From positions 36,744 to 100,743 of the forward strand of contig NZ_LMCY01000019.1 in the NCBI RefSeq assembly GCF_001425685.1: a DNA stretch of 64,000 nt. The letters run 5' to 3'. The notes beneath the pieces were generated by a model that saw only the letters and a program-made list of their open reading frames with translations, searched no databases and was not told where the DNA came from. Shown here piece by piece: positions 23,690 to 36,633 of this stretch (position 1 is the stretch's first letter; each line of letters opens with the position of its first letter). The translations under genes and the position numbers were made by a program. Source of the DNA: Massilia sp. Root335 (lineage in GTDB: Bacteria > Pseudomonadota > Gammaproteobacteria > Burkholderiales > Burkholderiaceae_D).

Positions 23690-25090
23690 ATGCAAGAAAC
23701 CTTCATCAACATCAAATCCCTCGACATGGACGCGCGCGGCGTCGGCCACCTGGAGAACGAGGACGGCTCGCCGGGCAAGGTGATCTTCGTCGAAGGCGCG
23801 CTGCCGGGCGAGCGCGTCAGCTTCGAGACCCTGCGCAAGAAGAAGAACTGGGAATCGGGCCGCATGGTCACGCTGCAGAAAGCGTCGTCGATGCGCGTGG
23901 AGCCCAAGTGCCCGCACTTCTGGCATTGCGGCGGCTGCTCGATGCAGCACCTGGAGCCGTCGGCCCAGGTCGCGATGAAGCAGCGCGTCCTCGAGGACAA
24001 CCTGTGGCACATCGGGAAGACGAAGGCCGAGAACATCATGCGGCCGATGTACGGCCCCACCTGGGACTACCGCTACCGCGCCCGCCTGTCGGTCCGCCAC
24101 GTGGCCAAGAAGAACACGGTGCTGGTCGGCTTCCACGAGCGCCATTCGTCGTACGTGGCCGACATGACGAGCTGCGAGATCCTGCCGGACCACCTGTCCG
24201 CGATGCTCGTGCCGCTGCGCGAGCTGGTCGGCGCGCTGTCGATCTACCAGCAGATGCCGCAGATCGAGGTCGCCGTCGGCGAAGAGACCACCGTGCTCGT
24301 GCTGCGCATCATGGCGCCGCTCTCGCCCGCCGACGAGACGCTCGTGAAAGCGTTCGCGGACCAGTGGAACATCCAGTGGTGGCTGCAGCCGAAAGGCCCC
24401 GACACCGCGGCGCCGTACTACCCCCTCGGCAAGGAGCTGTACTACACGCTGCCGGAATTCGGCATCAGGATGCCGTTCAAGCCGACCGACTTCACCCAGG
24501 TCAACCACCAGATCAACCGCCTGCTCGTGCACAAGGCATTGACCTTGCTGGACGTGCAGAAGACCGACCGCGTGGCCGACCTGTTCTGCGGCCTCGGCAA
24601 CTTCACCCTGCCGCTCGCCACGCAGGCGCGCGAGGTCGTCGGCATCGAAGGCAGCACGGCGCTGACGACGCGCGCGCTGGAAAACGCCCGCGCCAACGGC
24701 CTGGCCGACAAGACGACGTTCTACACGCGCAACCTGTTCGAGGTGACGAAGGACGACCTGATCGCGCTCGGAAAATTCGACCGCATGCTGGTCGATCCGC
24801 CGCGCGACGGCGCCGTCGCGCTGGCCATCGCGCTGGCGGAGCTGCGCCTGACGAACCCCGACCTCATGCCCCAGCGGATCGTGTACGTGTCGTGCAGCCC
24901 GTCCACGCTGGCGCGCGATGCCGGCATCCTCACGCACCGCGCCGGTTACGTGCTCAAGAAGGCAGGCGTGGCGAACATGTTCCCGCACACGTCGCACGTG
25001 GAATCGATCGCCGTGTTCGAGCGCCTCGACGATTTCCAGCCGCGCGAATTCGCGGCGCCGGCGGAGACGCAAACGTCGAACGACGCGTGA
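23690..25090 (+). CDS. rlmD: 23S rRNA (uracil(1939)-C(5))-methyltransferase RlmD
   Basis: 466 residues. TRAM domain at the N terminus (INIKSLDMDARGVGHLE; FVEGALPGERV), Fe-S cysteines in CPHFWHCGGCSMQ plus a later TSCEIL, then the SAM methyltransferase domain: FTQVNHQINRLLV, VADLFCGLGNFTLPLA, FDRMLVDPPRDGA and the catalytic-Cys motif YVSCSPSTLARD. Matches the TrmA/RlmC/RlmD group; the Fe-S motif favours RlmD. The ATG is 37 nt after the family B repeat. Confidence 0.93.
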   Translation: MQETFINIKSLDMDARGVGHLENEDGSPGKVIFVEGALPGERVSFETLRKKKNWESGRMVTLQKASSMRVEPKCPHFWHCGGCSMQHLEPSAQVAMKQRVLEDNLWHIGKTKAENIMRPMYGPTWDYRYRARLSVRHVAKKNTVLVGFHERHSSYVADMTSCEILPDHLSAMLVPLRELVGALSIYQQMPQIEVAVGEETTVLVLRIMAPLSPADETLVKAFADQWNIQWWLQPKGPDTAAPYYPLGKELYYTLPEFGIRMPFKPTDFTQVNHQINRLLVHKALTLLDVQKTDRVADLFCGLGNFTLPLATQAREVVGIEGSTALTTRALENARANGLADKTTFYTRNLFEVTKDDLIALGKFDRMLVDPPRDGAVALAIALAELRLTNPDLMPQRIVYVSCSPSTLARDAGILTHRAGYVLKKAGVANMFPHTSHVESIAVFERLDDFQPREFAAPAETQTSNDA

Positions 25091-25097
25091 TGCGTGG

Positions 25098-25202
25098 CGT
25101 GGGCACGGTGTGGCACGACCGGTCGAGGTAGGGTGGGCGGCCCCCGCCCACGCGTAACGCCGCGCAGACGCGAACGCCGCGCGTGGGCACTGGGTGCCCA
25201 CC

Positions 25203-25206
<4 letters not shown>
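25098..25206. repeat. Family A repeat cluster
   Basis: Three copies or fragments: GTGGGCACGGTGTGGCAC (25099 on), GTAGGGTGGGCGGCCCCCGC (25128 on), and GTGGGCACTGGGTGCCCACC (25183 on). The terminal CCCTAC supplies the TAG stop of the hybrid kinase on the minus strand. Confidence 0.78.
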
Positions 25207-27851
<2,645 letters not shown>

Positions 27852-27880
27852 GCCGATCGCTTCCGAGTCCGAAAGCGGTC

Positions 27881-27908
27881 ATTCTATGCGCAAATGCATA
27901 AGCTGTAA
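27881..27908 (-). promoter_or_regulatory. Candidate sigma-70 promoter for the hybrid kinase
   Basis: On the minus strand TTACAG (27908-27903), 16-nt spacer, TAGAAT (27886-27881), about 30 nt before the ATG at 27851. The spacer contains the partly palindromic ATGCATTTGCGCAT. Confidence 0.4.
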
Positions 27909-28095
27909 CGGCCGTGAAAAAAAATACATTTTCCGCGCGAGAAGGTCCATTGGCATCTGGAGAACAAAATGTCTCCACGGGACCATTTGGGCGGCAAATT
28001 CGTACTTATGCCAATTGGATTGAGTTCACTGGCAAGAATATAGCGAAGGTCCCGCACGCGTGGCGCACGGGACGTCCATACGTATTCTGATGGGC
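27909..28095. other. Gene-free AT-richer stretch
   Basis: Part of a 369-bp gap between two minus-strand genes. It contains an A-run near 27915-27923 and visibly lower GC than its surroundings. No credible coding frame or terminator seen. Confidence 0.4.
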
Positions 28096-28199
28096 GTAGG
28101 GTGGGCACCCAGTGCCCACGCGGATTGGTGGGCTCGAGGCGGAGCAAGATTAGAATCGTAGGGCAGAATCGTAGGGCGGGCACGGGTGCCTGCCCTACG
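28096..28199. repeat. Family A repeats
   Basis: Copy at 28096-28122 (GTAGGGTGGGCACCCAGTGC...) and a variant inverted pair at 28170-28199 (GTAGGGCGGGCACGGGTGCC, TGCCCTAC). Next to the TonB receptor stop. Confidence 0.75.
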
Positions 28200-28220
28200 T
28201 GTCTCAACCGATCGCGTCCA

Positions 28221-30224
28221 TTAAAACTTGGCGCGCACGCCGAACGTGATGTTCCGCCCCGGCAGCGGCGCGATGTCCTTGAGCAGCGACGTCGACAGGC
28301 GGATGTCTTCGTTCAGCAGGTTCTTCGCCGTGAGGAAGTACGTCAGGTCCATGTTCTGGAGCTTTTGCGTGTACGACAGATTGGCGTCGACCTGGTTATA
28401 CGACGACGTCGGCGTCGATTCGAACGCGGCGAGGCGTTCCTGGCCGCGGGCGTGCGTCCAGTCGAGGCCGGCACGCCAGTTCGGCTGGCGGTAGCCGACG
28501 GCGGCGCCGACGCGGTCGGCCGGCTGCAGCGGCAGGTTGCCGGCATCGTCGAGGTAGCCGCGCGAGGTGTCCGTGAACACGCGGCCGTTCCAGCCCATGC
28601 CGATCTGGTTCCACGTCATTTCCGCTTCCGCACCCTGGACGTGGGCCTTGGCCTGCTGGAACAGGCGCTGGCGGAAGCCGCCGCCCGGGTTGCCGTCCTC
28701 GTCGAACATCGCATCCGTCATGTGGCCGTAGATGAAGTTGTTGACGTTGTTGCGATAGGCGTTCACACGCCAGCGCAGGAGGCCGCTCGTCCTCGCCAGC
28801 GACAGTTCGAGGTTGCGCGAGATTTCCTTGTGCAGGTCCGGATTGCCGACGTCGAACGTGAGCGTGGCGTCGTGCGGACCGCCCGAATACAGTTCTTCCG
28901 TCGCGGGCGCGCGCTGGGCGTACGACAGGGTCGTGCCGAACGCATAGTTCTTCGTGAACGGCCACTGCGCGCCGATCGACCCGGATTGCAGGTCGAAGCT
29001 GCGCTCGCGGTTGGAGACCGGCTTGCGGTCGACGTTTTCGTAGCGCAGGCCGGCGTTCCAGCGCAGCGGGCCCTGCTTCCATTCCTCGACGACGAAGGCG
29101 GCCTGCGTCGTCGAGTGCGTGACGGGCACGGTGTCCGGGCCGCCCTGCGCGCTCAGCGCCGAGAAGTGCGTGTTTTCGGTCTGCATGCCGAACGTGCCGT
29201 GCAGGCCGAGGCTCGTCAGCGGCTTGTGCGTGAGCTCGATGCGCGACTCGAACGATTTGTTCGAGAACAGCGTGGCCGGGACGCCGTCGTCCAGTTCGGT
29301 GTGGTGGTAATCGGTATAGCCTGCCTTGACGCGCGCGCTTTCGAGGCCGTCGAGCGGGTTCTTGACGATGCTGTCAAAGTCGTAGCGGTTCTGGCGCTGG
29401 CTGATGTGCGAGCCTTCGTTCGTCGGGATGCCGTAGAAATTCGTCAGGTGCGACGCCGACAGGCCCGCATAGCCCCAGTCGTCGATGTACGAACCGCCGA
29501 CGCCGATGTTGCGTTCCTTCGTGTCGGAATTCGGCAGGCGGTTCATGCGCGAGGCCGGGTCGTTCACGACGCGCAGGTCGGGGATCTGGTAATCGTCCGT
29601 GTTGCGCATATTGCCGTCGAGGTGAAGGCCGAGCTTGCCGACGGCGCCGTCCAGCGTGCCGGACATGTCCTTGCCGTCGTCGACGGTGCTGAGCCGCGTC
29701 TCGACCTGGCCCGTGAGCCTGGGTTCCAGCGCCGTCGGGATGCGTTCGTTGACGACGTTGACGAGGCCGCCGATGGCGCCCGAGCCGTACAGCAGGGCGG
29801 CGGGGCCGCGCAGGATCTCGATCTGGCGCGCCACGGCGCCTTCGGACGCGACGGCGTGGTCGTTCGACAGGCCGGACACGTCCGACGTCGCCATGCCGTT
29901 TTCCAGCATCTTCACGCGCGACCCTTCCATGCCGCGGATGATGGGGCGCGACGCGCCGGCCCCGAACGCGGAGGCCGATACGCCCAGTTCGTTCTGCAGC
30001 GTTTCGCCCAGCGAGCTGCCGACCTTGTCGCGCAGTTCGTCGCCGGCGAGCACCTTGGCCGGCGTCAGGATCTGGTCGCCTTCGCCGTTGCGCAGCGGGC
30101 TGGCCGTGACGACGACCTGCTGGATCTTGCCTTCGTTGATGGTCTGTTGGTCGTCGGCCGCGCGGACGGCCGGGTGGAAGGCGAGCAGCAGCGCGCTGGC
30201 GAGCAGCGTACGTTCGATTTTCAT
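28221..30224 (-). CDS. TonB-dependent receptor, ZnuD-like
   Basis: 667 residues. Signal peptide (cleavage near VRA-A), then the plug domain (KIQQVVVTASPLRNG as TonB-box region; ASRPIIRGMEGSRVKMLENG; SNDHAVASEGAVARQIEILR; GPAALLYGSGAIGGLVNVV) and a 22-strand-type barrel ending GRNITFGVRAKF with a terminal Phe. The RPIIRGM...VKMLENG plug pattern resembles ZnuD-type zinc/heme receptors; the substrate is inference. A small His/Cys-rich protein gene is just upstream. No Fur or Zur box was recognised before it. Confidence 0.87.
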   Translation of the reverse strand: MKIERTLLASALLLAFHPAVRAADDQQTINEGKIQQVVVTASPLRNGEGDQILTPAKVLAGDELRDKVGSSLGETLQNELGVSASAFGAGASRPIIRGMEGSRVKMLENGMATSDVSGLSNDHAVASEGAVARQIEILRGPAALLYGSGAIGGLVNVVNERIPTALEPRLTGQVETRLSTVDDGKDMSGTLDGAVGKLGLHLDGNMRNTDDYQIPDLRVVNDPASRMNRLPNSDTKERNIGVGGSYIDDWGYAGLSASHLTNFYGIPTNEGSHISQRQNRYDFDSIVKNPLDGLESARVKAGYTDYHHTELDDGVPATLFSNKSFESRIELTHKPLTSLGLHGTFGMQTENTHFSALSAQGGPDTVPVTHSTTQAAFVVEEWKQGPLRWNAGLRYENVDRKPVSNRERSFDLQSGSIGAQWPFTKNYAFGTTLSYAQRAPATEELYSGGPHDATLTFDVGNPDLHKEISRNLELSLARTSGLLRWRVNAYRNNVNNFIYGHMTDAMFDEDGNPGGGFRQRLFQQAKAHVQGAEAEMTWNQIGMGWNGRVFTDTSRGYLDDAGNLPLQPADRVGAAVGYRQPNWRAGLDWTHARGQERLAAFESTPTSSYNQVDANLSYTQKLQNMDLTYFLTAKNLLNEDIRLSTSLLKDIAPLPGRNITFGVRAKF

Positions 30225-30259
30225 GATCTTTTTAAAACCTCAAGCGGATGGATAACGGC

Positions 30260-30290
30260 CCGCACCGCCGGGACGTGCCGGGCGGTGCGG
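30260..30290. other. Strong hairpin in the leader of the TonB receptor gene
   Basis: CCGCACCGCC (30260-30269) and GGCGGTGCGG (30281-30290) form a perfect 10-bp stem with an 11-nt loop, 36 nt upstream of the receptor start. No T tract follows on the minus strand, so it may be an mRNA-stability or translation-control element rather than a terminator. Confidence 0.5.
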
Positions 30291-30313
30291 AACAACAAAC
30301 AATGGATGCGTTA

Positions 30314-30652
30314 TCAGGCTTGGGGCGGGGCGCGCGACTGGAACGGGCAGGCCGTGAGCAGGCAGATGCCCGGGGTGGCCGGTACGACCGGGGCGGCGTA
30401 GGCGAGCCTGGCCGGGACGAACCGGCGCAGCGTGGTGGGCAGCGCAAAGGCGATCTGGGCACTGGCCGCGCACTGGCCGCACAGGTCGTGCAAGCCCGGC
30501 TTGGGCAGCTTGCCGCCGCCGTCGCCGGCCGCGGCCTGCCGGACGAGCGTCTCGTCGATCTCGGCCCAGTGCGTATAGCCGTGGCCGAGCGACAGCTGCT
30601 GCGAAACGAGCAGCAACAGCGACAGCAGTACGTGGACCAGGCTACGGGACAT
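30314..30652 (-). CDS. Small exported protein of unknown function upstream of TonB receptor
   Basis: 112 residues. N-terminal hydrophobic signal (SLVHVLLSLLLLVSQQLSLG) followed by GHGYTHWAEI, then HDLCGQCAASAQIA and a late CLLTACPF. The His and paired Cys residues suggest metal or disulfide involvement. 89 nt separate its stop from the receptor start, same strand, so co-transcription is plausible. Only 14 nt separate its ATG from the end of the preceding terminator. Not recognised as a named family with confidence. Confidence 0.6.
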   Translation of the reverse strand: MSRSLVHVLLSLLLLVSQQLSLGHGYTHWAEIDETLVRQAAAGDGGGKLPKPGLHDLCGQCAASAQIAFALPTTLRRFVPARLAYAAPVVPATPGICLLTACPFQSRAPPQA

Positions 30653-30666
30653 GCGGGTATTGTACG

Positions 30667-30692
30667 AAAAAAAGCCGGCCCGCGGGCCGGCT
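30667..30692 (-). terminator. Intrinsic terminator after the BI-1 family gene
   Basis: Self-complementary AGCCGGCCCGCGGGCCGGCT (30673-30692) followed on the minus strand by a run of seven T (30673-30667). Confidence 0.82.
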
Positions 30693-30711
30693 CGTTATTG
30701 AAGCGTAAAGA

Positions 30712-31395
30712 TCAGTCGCGGTTGCCGAAGCCGATGCCCAGCAGTTGCAGCATGCTGGTGAACACGTTGTAGATGTCCAGGTAGATGCGCAGCGTCGCGC
30801 TGATGTAGTTGGTTTCGCCGCCGTTGACGATGCGGTTCACGTCGAACAGGATGAGGGCCGAGAAGATCACCATCGCCATCGCCGCCACGACCAGCATCAG
30901 CGCCGGCAGTTGCAGGAAGATGTTGGCCAGGCCGGCCAGGATCACGACGATGACGCCCGCGAACAGCCAGCTGCCCATGCCCGAGAAATCGCGCTTCGAG
31001 ACGGTGGCGATGGTCGCCATCGTCGCGAACACGACCGCGGTGCCGGCGAACGCGGTCATGATCAGGGTGCCGCCGTTGGAAAAGTGCAGCGTGTAGCGCA
31101 GCAGCGGGGTCAGCCACAGGCCCATGAAGAACGTGAAGGCGAGCAGGATCGGTACGCCGGCCGCCGAGTTCTTGGTCTTCTCGATCGCGAAGATGAAGCC
31201 GAACGCGATGGCGAGGAACAGCAGCACGCCCATGCCGCCGGCAAAGATCGGCAGGGCCATCTGCAGGCCGATGTAAGCGCCGAACACGGTCGGGACCATG
31301 GACAGGGCCAGCAGCCAATAAGTATTGCGCAGGACGCGGTGACGCGTGGCGCGGGTGGCCGGGACGTCGTAGGTTTTTTGCAGGCTGGGAATCAT
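30712..31395 (-). CDS. Bax inhibitor-1 / YccA family membrane protein
   Basis: 227 residues with about seven hydrophobic segments (for example YWLLALSMVPTVFGAYIGLQ; VLLFLAIAFGFIFAIEKT; GVPILLAFTFFMGLWLTPLL; LILFDVNRIVNGGETNYISATLRIYLDIYN near the C terminus). The FDVNRI...DIYN region with conserved Asp residues is typical of the BI-1/YccA/YbhL family, integral membrane proteins implicated in ion leak or protease control. The start at 31395 (MIPSLQKTYDV) is preferred because GGAGG lies 6-7 nt upstream; the frame is open further but lacks family sequence. Confidence 0.9.
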   Translation of the reverse strand: MIPSLQKTYDVPATRATRHRVLRNTYWLLALSMVPTVFGAYIGLQMALPIFAGGMGVLLFLAIAFGFIFAIEKTKNSAAGVPILLAFTFFMGLWLTPLLRYTLHFSNGGTLIMTAFAGTAVVFATMATIATVSKRDFSGMGSWLFAGVIVVILAGLANIFLQLPALMLVVAAMAMVIFSALILFDVNRIVNGGETNYISATLRIYLDIYNVFTSMLQLLGIGFGNRD

Positions 31396-31652
31396 AATGC
31401 CTCCGTTGGAAGAAATCGCTTTGCTCCCCATATGGGGTCTGGTCCCGCCGTCAACAGGGGTGGGTGTGCCGGAAACGCAAGATTTAAGCCTTGCATAAGC
31501 GGCGCCCGAATGGACGAGGTCTATCGATGACACTCTAACATCCGGCGTCGGCGCGGCGCAATATCGGTAGCATGAAGGATGTATGGTAAAATAGAAGGTT
31601 GATTGAGTTCCCAAATCTCGATTTAAACCTTTCTTTTTATTGGAGTTTTTAA
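31396..31652. other. Divergent intergenic region between BI-1 gene and ndk
   Basis: 257 bp between divergent genes, so promoters for both must lie here. TAAAAT at 31587-31592 is a possible -10 for ndk but has no good -35. No repeat of family A or B. Confidence 0.4.
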
Positions 31653-32078
31653 ATGGCAATCGAACGCACCCTGTCGATCATCAAACCTGACGCAGTCGCT
31701 AAAAACGTGATCGGCCAAATCTACAGCCGTTTCGAAGGCGCAGGCCTGAAGATCGTCGCTGCCCGTATGGCCCAGCTGTCGCGCGCCGAAGCCGAAGGTT
31801 TCTACGCTGTCCACAAAGAGCGTCCGTTCTTCAAGGATCTGGTCGACTTCATGATCTCGGGCCCGGTCATGATCCAGGTGCTGGAAGGCGAAGGCGCGAT
31901 TGCCAAGAACCGCGAACTGATGGGCGCAACCGATCCGAAGAAGGCCGACAAGGGCACCATCCGCGCCGACTTCGCCGACTCGATCGACGCCAACGCCGTG
32001 CACGGTTCGGACGCTGCCGAGACCGCAGCTGTCGAGATCGCTTACTACTTCCCGGCACTGAACGTCTACTCGCGTTAA
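31653..32078 (+). CDS. ndk: Nucleoside diphosphate kinase
   Basis: 141 residues, typical length. Exchanges gamma-phosphate among NTPs through a phospho-His. [20 protein letters not shown] (Lys11-type motif), [20 protein letters not shown] segment (here [12 protein letters not shown]), and the active site [13 protein letters not shown] with the catalytic His. TTGGAG stands before the ATG. First gene of the conserved run to purA. Confidence 0.97.
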   Translation: MAIERTLSIIKPDAVAKNVIGQIYSRFEGAGLKIVAARMAQLSRAEAEGFYAVHKERPFFKDLVDFMISGPVMIQVLEGEGAIAKNRELMGATDPKKADKGTIRADFADSIDANAVHGSDAAETAAVEIAYYFPALNVYSR

Positions 32079-32198
32079 TCTTCGTAGCAAATTTTTTTCG
32101 TTGAGCGGCGCAAGCTGGCTTAACATCGCAGTATCCCGCTCGCCCACGCTCCCGGAGCCCGGCGGGCGGAACTTATTTTGAAGGCACAGGATTCAATC

Positions 32199-33367
<1,169 letters not shown>

Positions 33368-33368
<1 letters not shown>

Positions 33369-34180
33369 TGCCGCGGCTGTCCGGACGCCTGGCCTGCGCG
33401 CTCGCCTTCCCGCTGCTGTTGTCGGCCTGCGCCGGCAATAACGACGGCCTGGCGGGCGATACGCACGAGCTCAAGACGCTGTCCGACCAGACGGCCGCGG
33501 AAAAACGCGCCCAGATCCGCCTGCAACTGGCGGTGGGCTATTACCAGGAACGCAAGTACGACGTCGCGCTGGACGAGGTGAAGCGCGCCATCGCCGCCAA
33601 CCCGGACGCCGCCGATGCATACGGCGTGCGCGCCCTGATCTACACGGCGATGGGCGAGAACGTCCTCGCCGACGAGAATTACCGGCATGCGCTGCGCCTG
33701 GCGCCCGGCAATCCGGACCTGTCCAACAATTACGGGCTGTTCCTGTGCGAAGCCGGCGGCAAGCCGCGCGAGGCGATGGGCTATTTCGAAACGGCGCTGA
33801 AGAATCCGAACTACGTGTCGCCGGTCAAAGCCATGGTCAACGCGGGCAATTGCAGCCTGAAGATGAAGAATGTCGACGCGGCCGAGCGCTATCTGCTCGA
33901 CGCCTTGCGTTACGATCCCGACCTGCCGGCCACGAGCGCCGGACTGGCACGGGTGTATTTCGAGCGGCGCGATTATTCCCGCGCCGGGTTTTTCATTAAC
34001 CGCCTGACGGAGACAGCGAAGCTCGACGTGCTGCCGGCCGACGTGCTGTGGCTGGCCATCCGGGTCAAGCACATGCTCGGCGACCGGGACACGGAAGCGT
34101 CGCTGGCGGCGCAGCTGCGCAAGCGCTTCCCCGGTTCGCCCGAGTATGCGGCGTTCGAGCGCGGTGCATTTAGTGAGTGA
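33368..34180 (+). CDS. pilW: Type IV pilus biogenesis/stability lipoprotein PilW (PilF)
   Basis: 270 residues. Lipobox LLLSACAG gives an outer-membrane lipoprotein; the rest is TPR-like (RAQIRLQLAVGYYQERKYDVALDEVKRAIA; AYGVRALIYTAMGENVLADENYRHALRLAPG; NYGLFLCEAGGKPREAMGYFETAL). The family promotes assembly of the PilQ secretin. Start overlaps the rlmN stop (TGATG), indicating coupling. Ten nt to rodZ. Confidence 0.9.
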
Positions 34181-34190
34181 GACAACGACA

Positions 34191-35204
34191 ATGAGTTCCG
34201 AGCGTGCAGATCAGCCGGCGACGCCCGACAACCAACCGCCCGTGCGCGGCGTCCCGGGCCAGGCCCTGGCCGCGCAGCGCGAGGCGCTGGGGTGGTCCGT
34301 CGAACAGGTGGCCGACCAGTTGAAACTGGCCGTGCGCCAGGTCATCGCACTGGAAGCGGGCGATTACGCCGCGCTGCCCAGCCCCGCCGTGACCCGCGGC
34401 TTCGTGCGGGCCTATGCCAAGCTGGTGAAGGTCGATCCGGCGCCGCTGGTGGCACAGATCGCGATGGAGACCGAGCCCGCGCCCGACACGAGCGCCGTCA
34501 CGGCGAACCGGCGTCCGACCCCGGCCTCGTTCTCCGAGTCCAAGTTCCCGAGCCACGGCAAACGTTCGAACCTGCCGCTGGGCTGGATCGCGGGCGCGGT
34601 CGTGGTCGTCGTGGCCGCCGCCGCCGCGTGGCACTTCGGCCTCATCCCGGGCGCCCCGCGTGGCGAAATGGCCGCGACGAGCGTGACCGCGCCGGCGGCG
34701 CACGGTGTCGCCGAGACCGCCAACGGCAACGCCGTCGAGCCCCTGCAGAATCCGGCCGTACCGCTGATTTCCGTGCCGGGCGCCGCCGCATCCGCGCCGC
34801 CCGCCACGGCCGCAAACAATGCCGCGCCGGGCGCCGTCGTCAACGTGCCGGGCACGACCGCGACGGGCGCGCCGCCGGCGACCGTCCCCGCGGCACCGGC
34901 CACGCCGGCCGCCGCACCGGCCGCGACGACCGCACAGGCCGCACCGGCCGCCGCCCCGGCGGGCGCCAACGCGCTCGTACTGAACGTCAGCCAGGACTCG
35001 TGGATCGAAGTACGGCCGGCCAAGGGCGGCGCGCCGCTGCTGTCGCGCCTCGTCAAGGCCGGCAGCACCGAGACCGTCAACGTCGAGCAGCCGGTGCGCA
35101 TGACGGTCGGCAATCCGGCCGGTGTCACGGCCACGCTGCGCGGCGCCGCCGTCGCGCTGCCGCCGGTGCCGGGCAAGACGCTGTCGCGCGTGAATCTCCA
35201 GTAA
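34191..35204 (+). CDS. rodZ: RodZ-like helix-turn-helix membrane protein
   Basis: 337 residues. Cytoplasmic HTH_25-type domain (GQALAAQREALGWSVEQVADQLKLAVRQVIALEAGDYAAL; RGFVRAYAKLVKVDP), one membrane segment (GWIAGAVVVVVAAAAAWHFG, about 125-145), a long Ala/Pro/Thr-rich periplasmic linker, and a C-terminal DUF4115-type domain (LVLNVSQDSWIEVRPAKGG). RodZ links MreB to the cell-wall elongation machinery. The same gene position between pilW and ispG is common in Burkholderiales. ATG 34191. Confidence 0.88.
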   Translation: MSSERADQPATPDNQPPVRGVPGQALAAQREALGWSVEQVADQLKLAVRQVIALEAGDYAALPSPAVTRGFVRAYAKLVKVDPAPLVAQIAMETEPAPDTSAVTANRRPTPASFSESKFPSHGKRSNLPLGWIAGAVVVVVAAAAAWHFGLIPGAPRGEMAATSVTAPAAHGVAETANGNAVEPLQNPAVPLISVPGAAASAPPATAANNAAPGAVVNVPGTTATGAPPATVPAAPATPAAAPAATTAQAAPAAAPAGANALVLNVSQDSWIEVRPAKGGAPLLSRLVKAGSTETVNVEQPVRMTVGNPAGVTATLRGAAVALPPVPGKTLSRVNLQ

Positions 35205-35232
35205 AAGCGTGCAATAAACGGAACACATAGAG

Positions 35233-36513
35233 ATGACTTTTTCGAACAACGCCAACGCGCCGATCGGTTCCGGCCCGCTGCCGCGCCGCGCCAGCCGCGG
35301 CGTGCTCGTGCAGCACGGCGCACGCAAGGTGATGGTCGGCGGCGACGCCCCCGTCGTCGTGCAGTCGATGACGAACACGGATACGGCCGACGCGATCGGC
35401 ACCGCCATCCAGGTCAAGGAACTGGCGCGCGCCGGTTCCGAGATCGTGCGCATCACCGTGAACACGCCGGAAGCCGCGGCCGCCGTGCCGGCGATCCGCG
35501 AACAGCTCGACCGGATGGACGTCGACGTCCCCCTCGTCGGCGACTTCCACTACAACGGCCACCTGCTGCTGCGCGATTATCCGGAGTGCGCGCAGGCGCT
35601 GTCGAAATACCGCATCAACCCGGGCAACGTGGGGCAGGGCGCCAAGCGCGACACCCAGTTCGCCCAGATGATCGAAACCGCGATCCGGTACGACAAGCCG
35701 GTGCGCATCGGCGTCAACTGGGGCAGCCTGGACCAGGCGCTGCTGGCGCGCATCATGGACGAGAACGCCGCGCGCGCGCAGCCGTGGAGCGCGCAGTCCG
35801 TCATGTACGAAGCCCTCATTACGTCGGCGATCGAGAACGCGCAGCGCGCCGAGGAGCTTGGTATGCGGCGCGAACAGATCGTCCTGTCGTGCAAGGTGTC
35901 CGGCGTGCAGGACCTGATCGCCGTCTACCGCGAACTGGGCCGCCGCTGCGACTACGCGCTGCACCTGGGCCTGACGGAAGCGGGCATGGGCAGCAAGGGC
36001 ATCGTCGCGTCGACCGCGGCCTTGTCCGTGCTGCTGCAGGAAGGCATCGGCGACACGATCCGCATCTCGCTGACGCCGGAACCGGGCGGCGACCGCACGA
36101 AGGAAGTCGTCGTCGGCCAGGAAATCCTGCAGACGATGGGCTTGCGCAAGTTCACGCCGATGGTGATCGCCTGCCCGGGCTGCGGCCGCACGACGTCGAC
36201 CGTGTTCCAGGAACTGGCCGACAACATCCAGACCTTCCTGCGCGAGCAGATGCCGGAATGGAAGAAGACCTATCCGGGCGTGGAAGCGATGAACGTGGCC
36301 GTGATGGGCTGCATCGTGAACGGTCCGGGCGAATCGAAGCACGCGAACATCGGCATCTCGCTGCCGGGCACCGGCGAATCGCCGGCGGCGCCGGTCTTTG
36401 TGGATGGGCAAAAGGTCGCTACACTGCGGGGCGAGCGGATCGTGGATGAATTCAAGACGATCGTGCTCGATTACGTACAGAAGAATTATTCGAAGCAGGC
36501 TGAGACTGCATAA
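35233..36513 (+). CDS. ispG: 4-hydroxy-3-methylbut-2-enyl diphosphate synthase (GcpE)
   Basis: 426 residues. Fe4S4 enzyme of the MEP isoprenoid pathway converting MEcPP to [16 protein letters not shown] near the N terminus, [12 protein letters not shown], and cluster cysteines in [15 protein letters not shown] and [21 protein letters not shown]. 28 nt after rodZ. Followed by a family B repeat and hisS. Confidence 0.97.
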   Translation: MTFSNNANAPIGSGPLPRRASRGVLVQHGARKVMVGGDAPVVVQSMTNTDTADAIGTAIQVKELARAGSEIVRITVNTPEAAAAVPAIREQLDRMDVDVPLVGDFHYNGHLLLRDYPECAQALSKYRINPGNVGQGAKRDTQFAQMIETAIRYDKPVRIGVNWGSLDQALLARIMDENAARAQPWSAQSVMYEALITSAIENAQRAEELGMRREQIVLSCKVSGVQDLIAVYRELGRRCDYALHLGLTEAGMGSKGIVASTAALSVLLQEGIGDTIRISLTPEPGGDRTKEVVVGQEILQTMGLRKFTPMVIACPGCGRTTSTVFQELADNIQTFLREQMPEWKKTYPGVEAMNVAVMGCIVNGPGESKHANIGISLPGTGESPAAPVFVDGQKVATLRGERIVDEFKTIVLDYVQKNYSKQAETA

Positions 36514-36514
36514 T

Positions 36515-36603
36515 CGTCGTCCGTGCGCAGGCAGGGACCCAAGTTTGCACGCGCTATCGTGACGCACGCAGAACTTGGGTTCCCGCCTGCGCGGGAACGA
36601 CGG
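36515..36603. repeat. Family B inverted repeat pair
   Basis: Left arm about 36515-36555 (CCGTGCGCAGGCAGGGACCC variant) and right arm GGTTCCCGCCTGCGCGGGAA to 36603, between ispG and hisS. Confidence 0.8.
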
Positions 36604-36633
36604 TTTTTGAGCGGTGCGAAGGAAGAAATAGAA

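Noticed and set aside
31396..31659. 88-residue N-terminal extension of the BI-1 protein
   Set aside because: No family similarity, would run into the ndk leader, and GGAGG supports the ATG at 31395.
36523..36633. N-terminal extension of HisRS by 37 residues
   Set aside because: The extension is translated from a family B repeat and precedes a well-placed SD and ATG at 36634.
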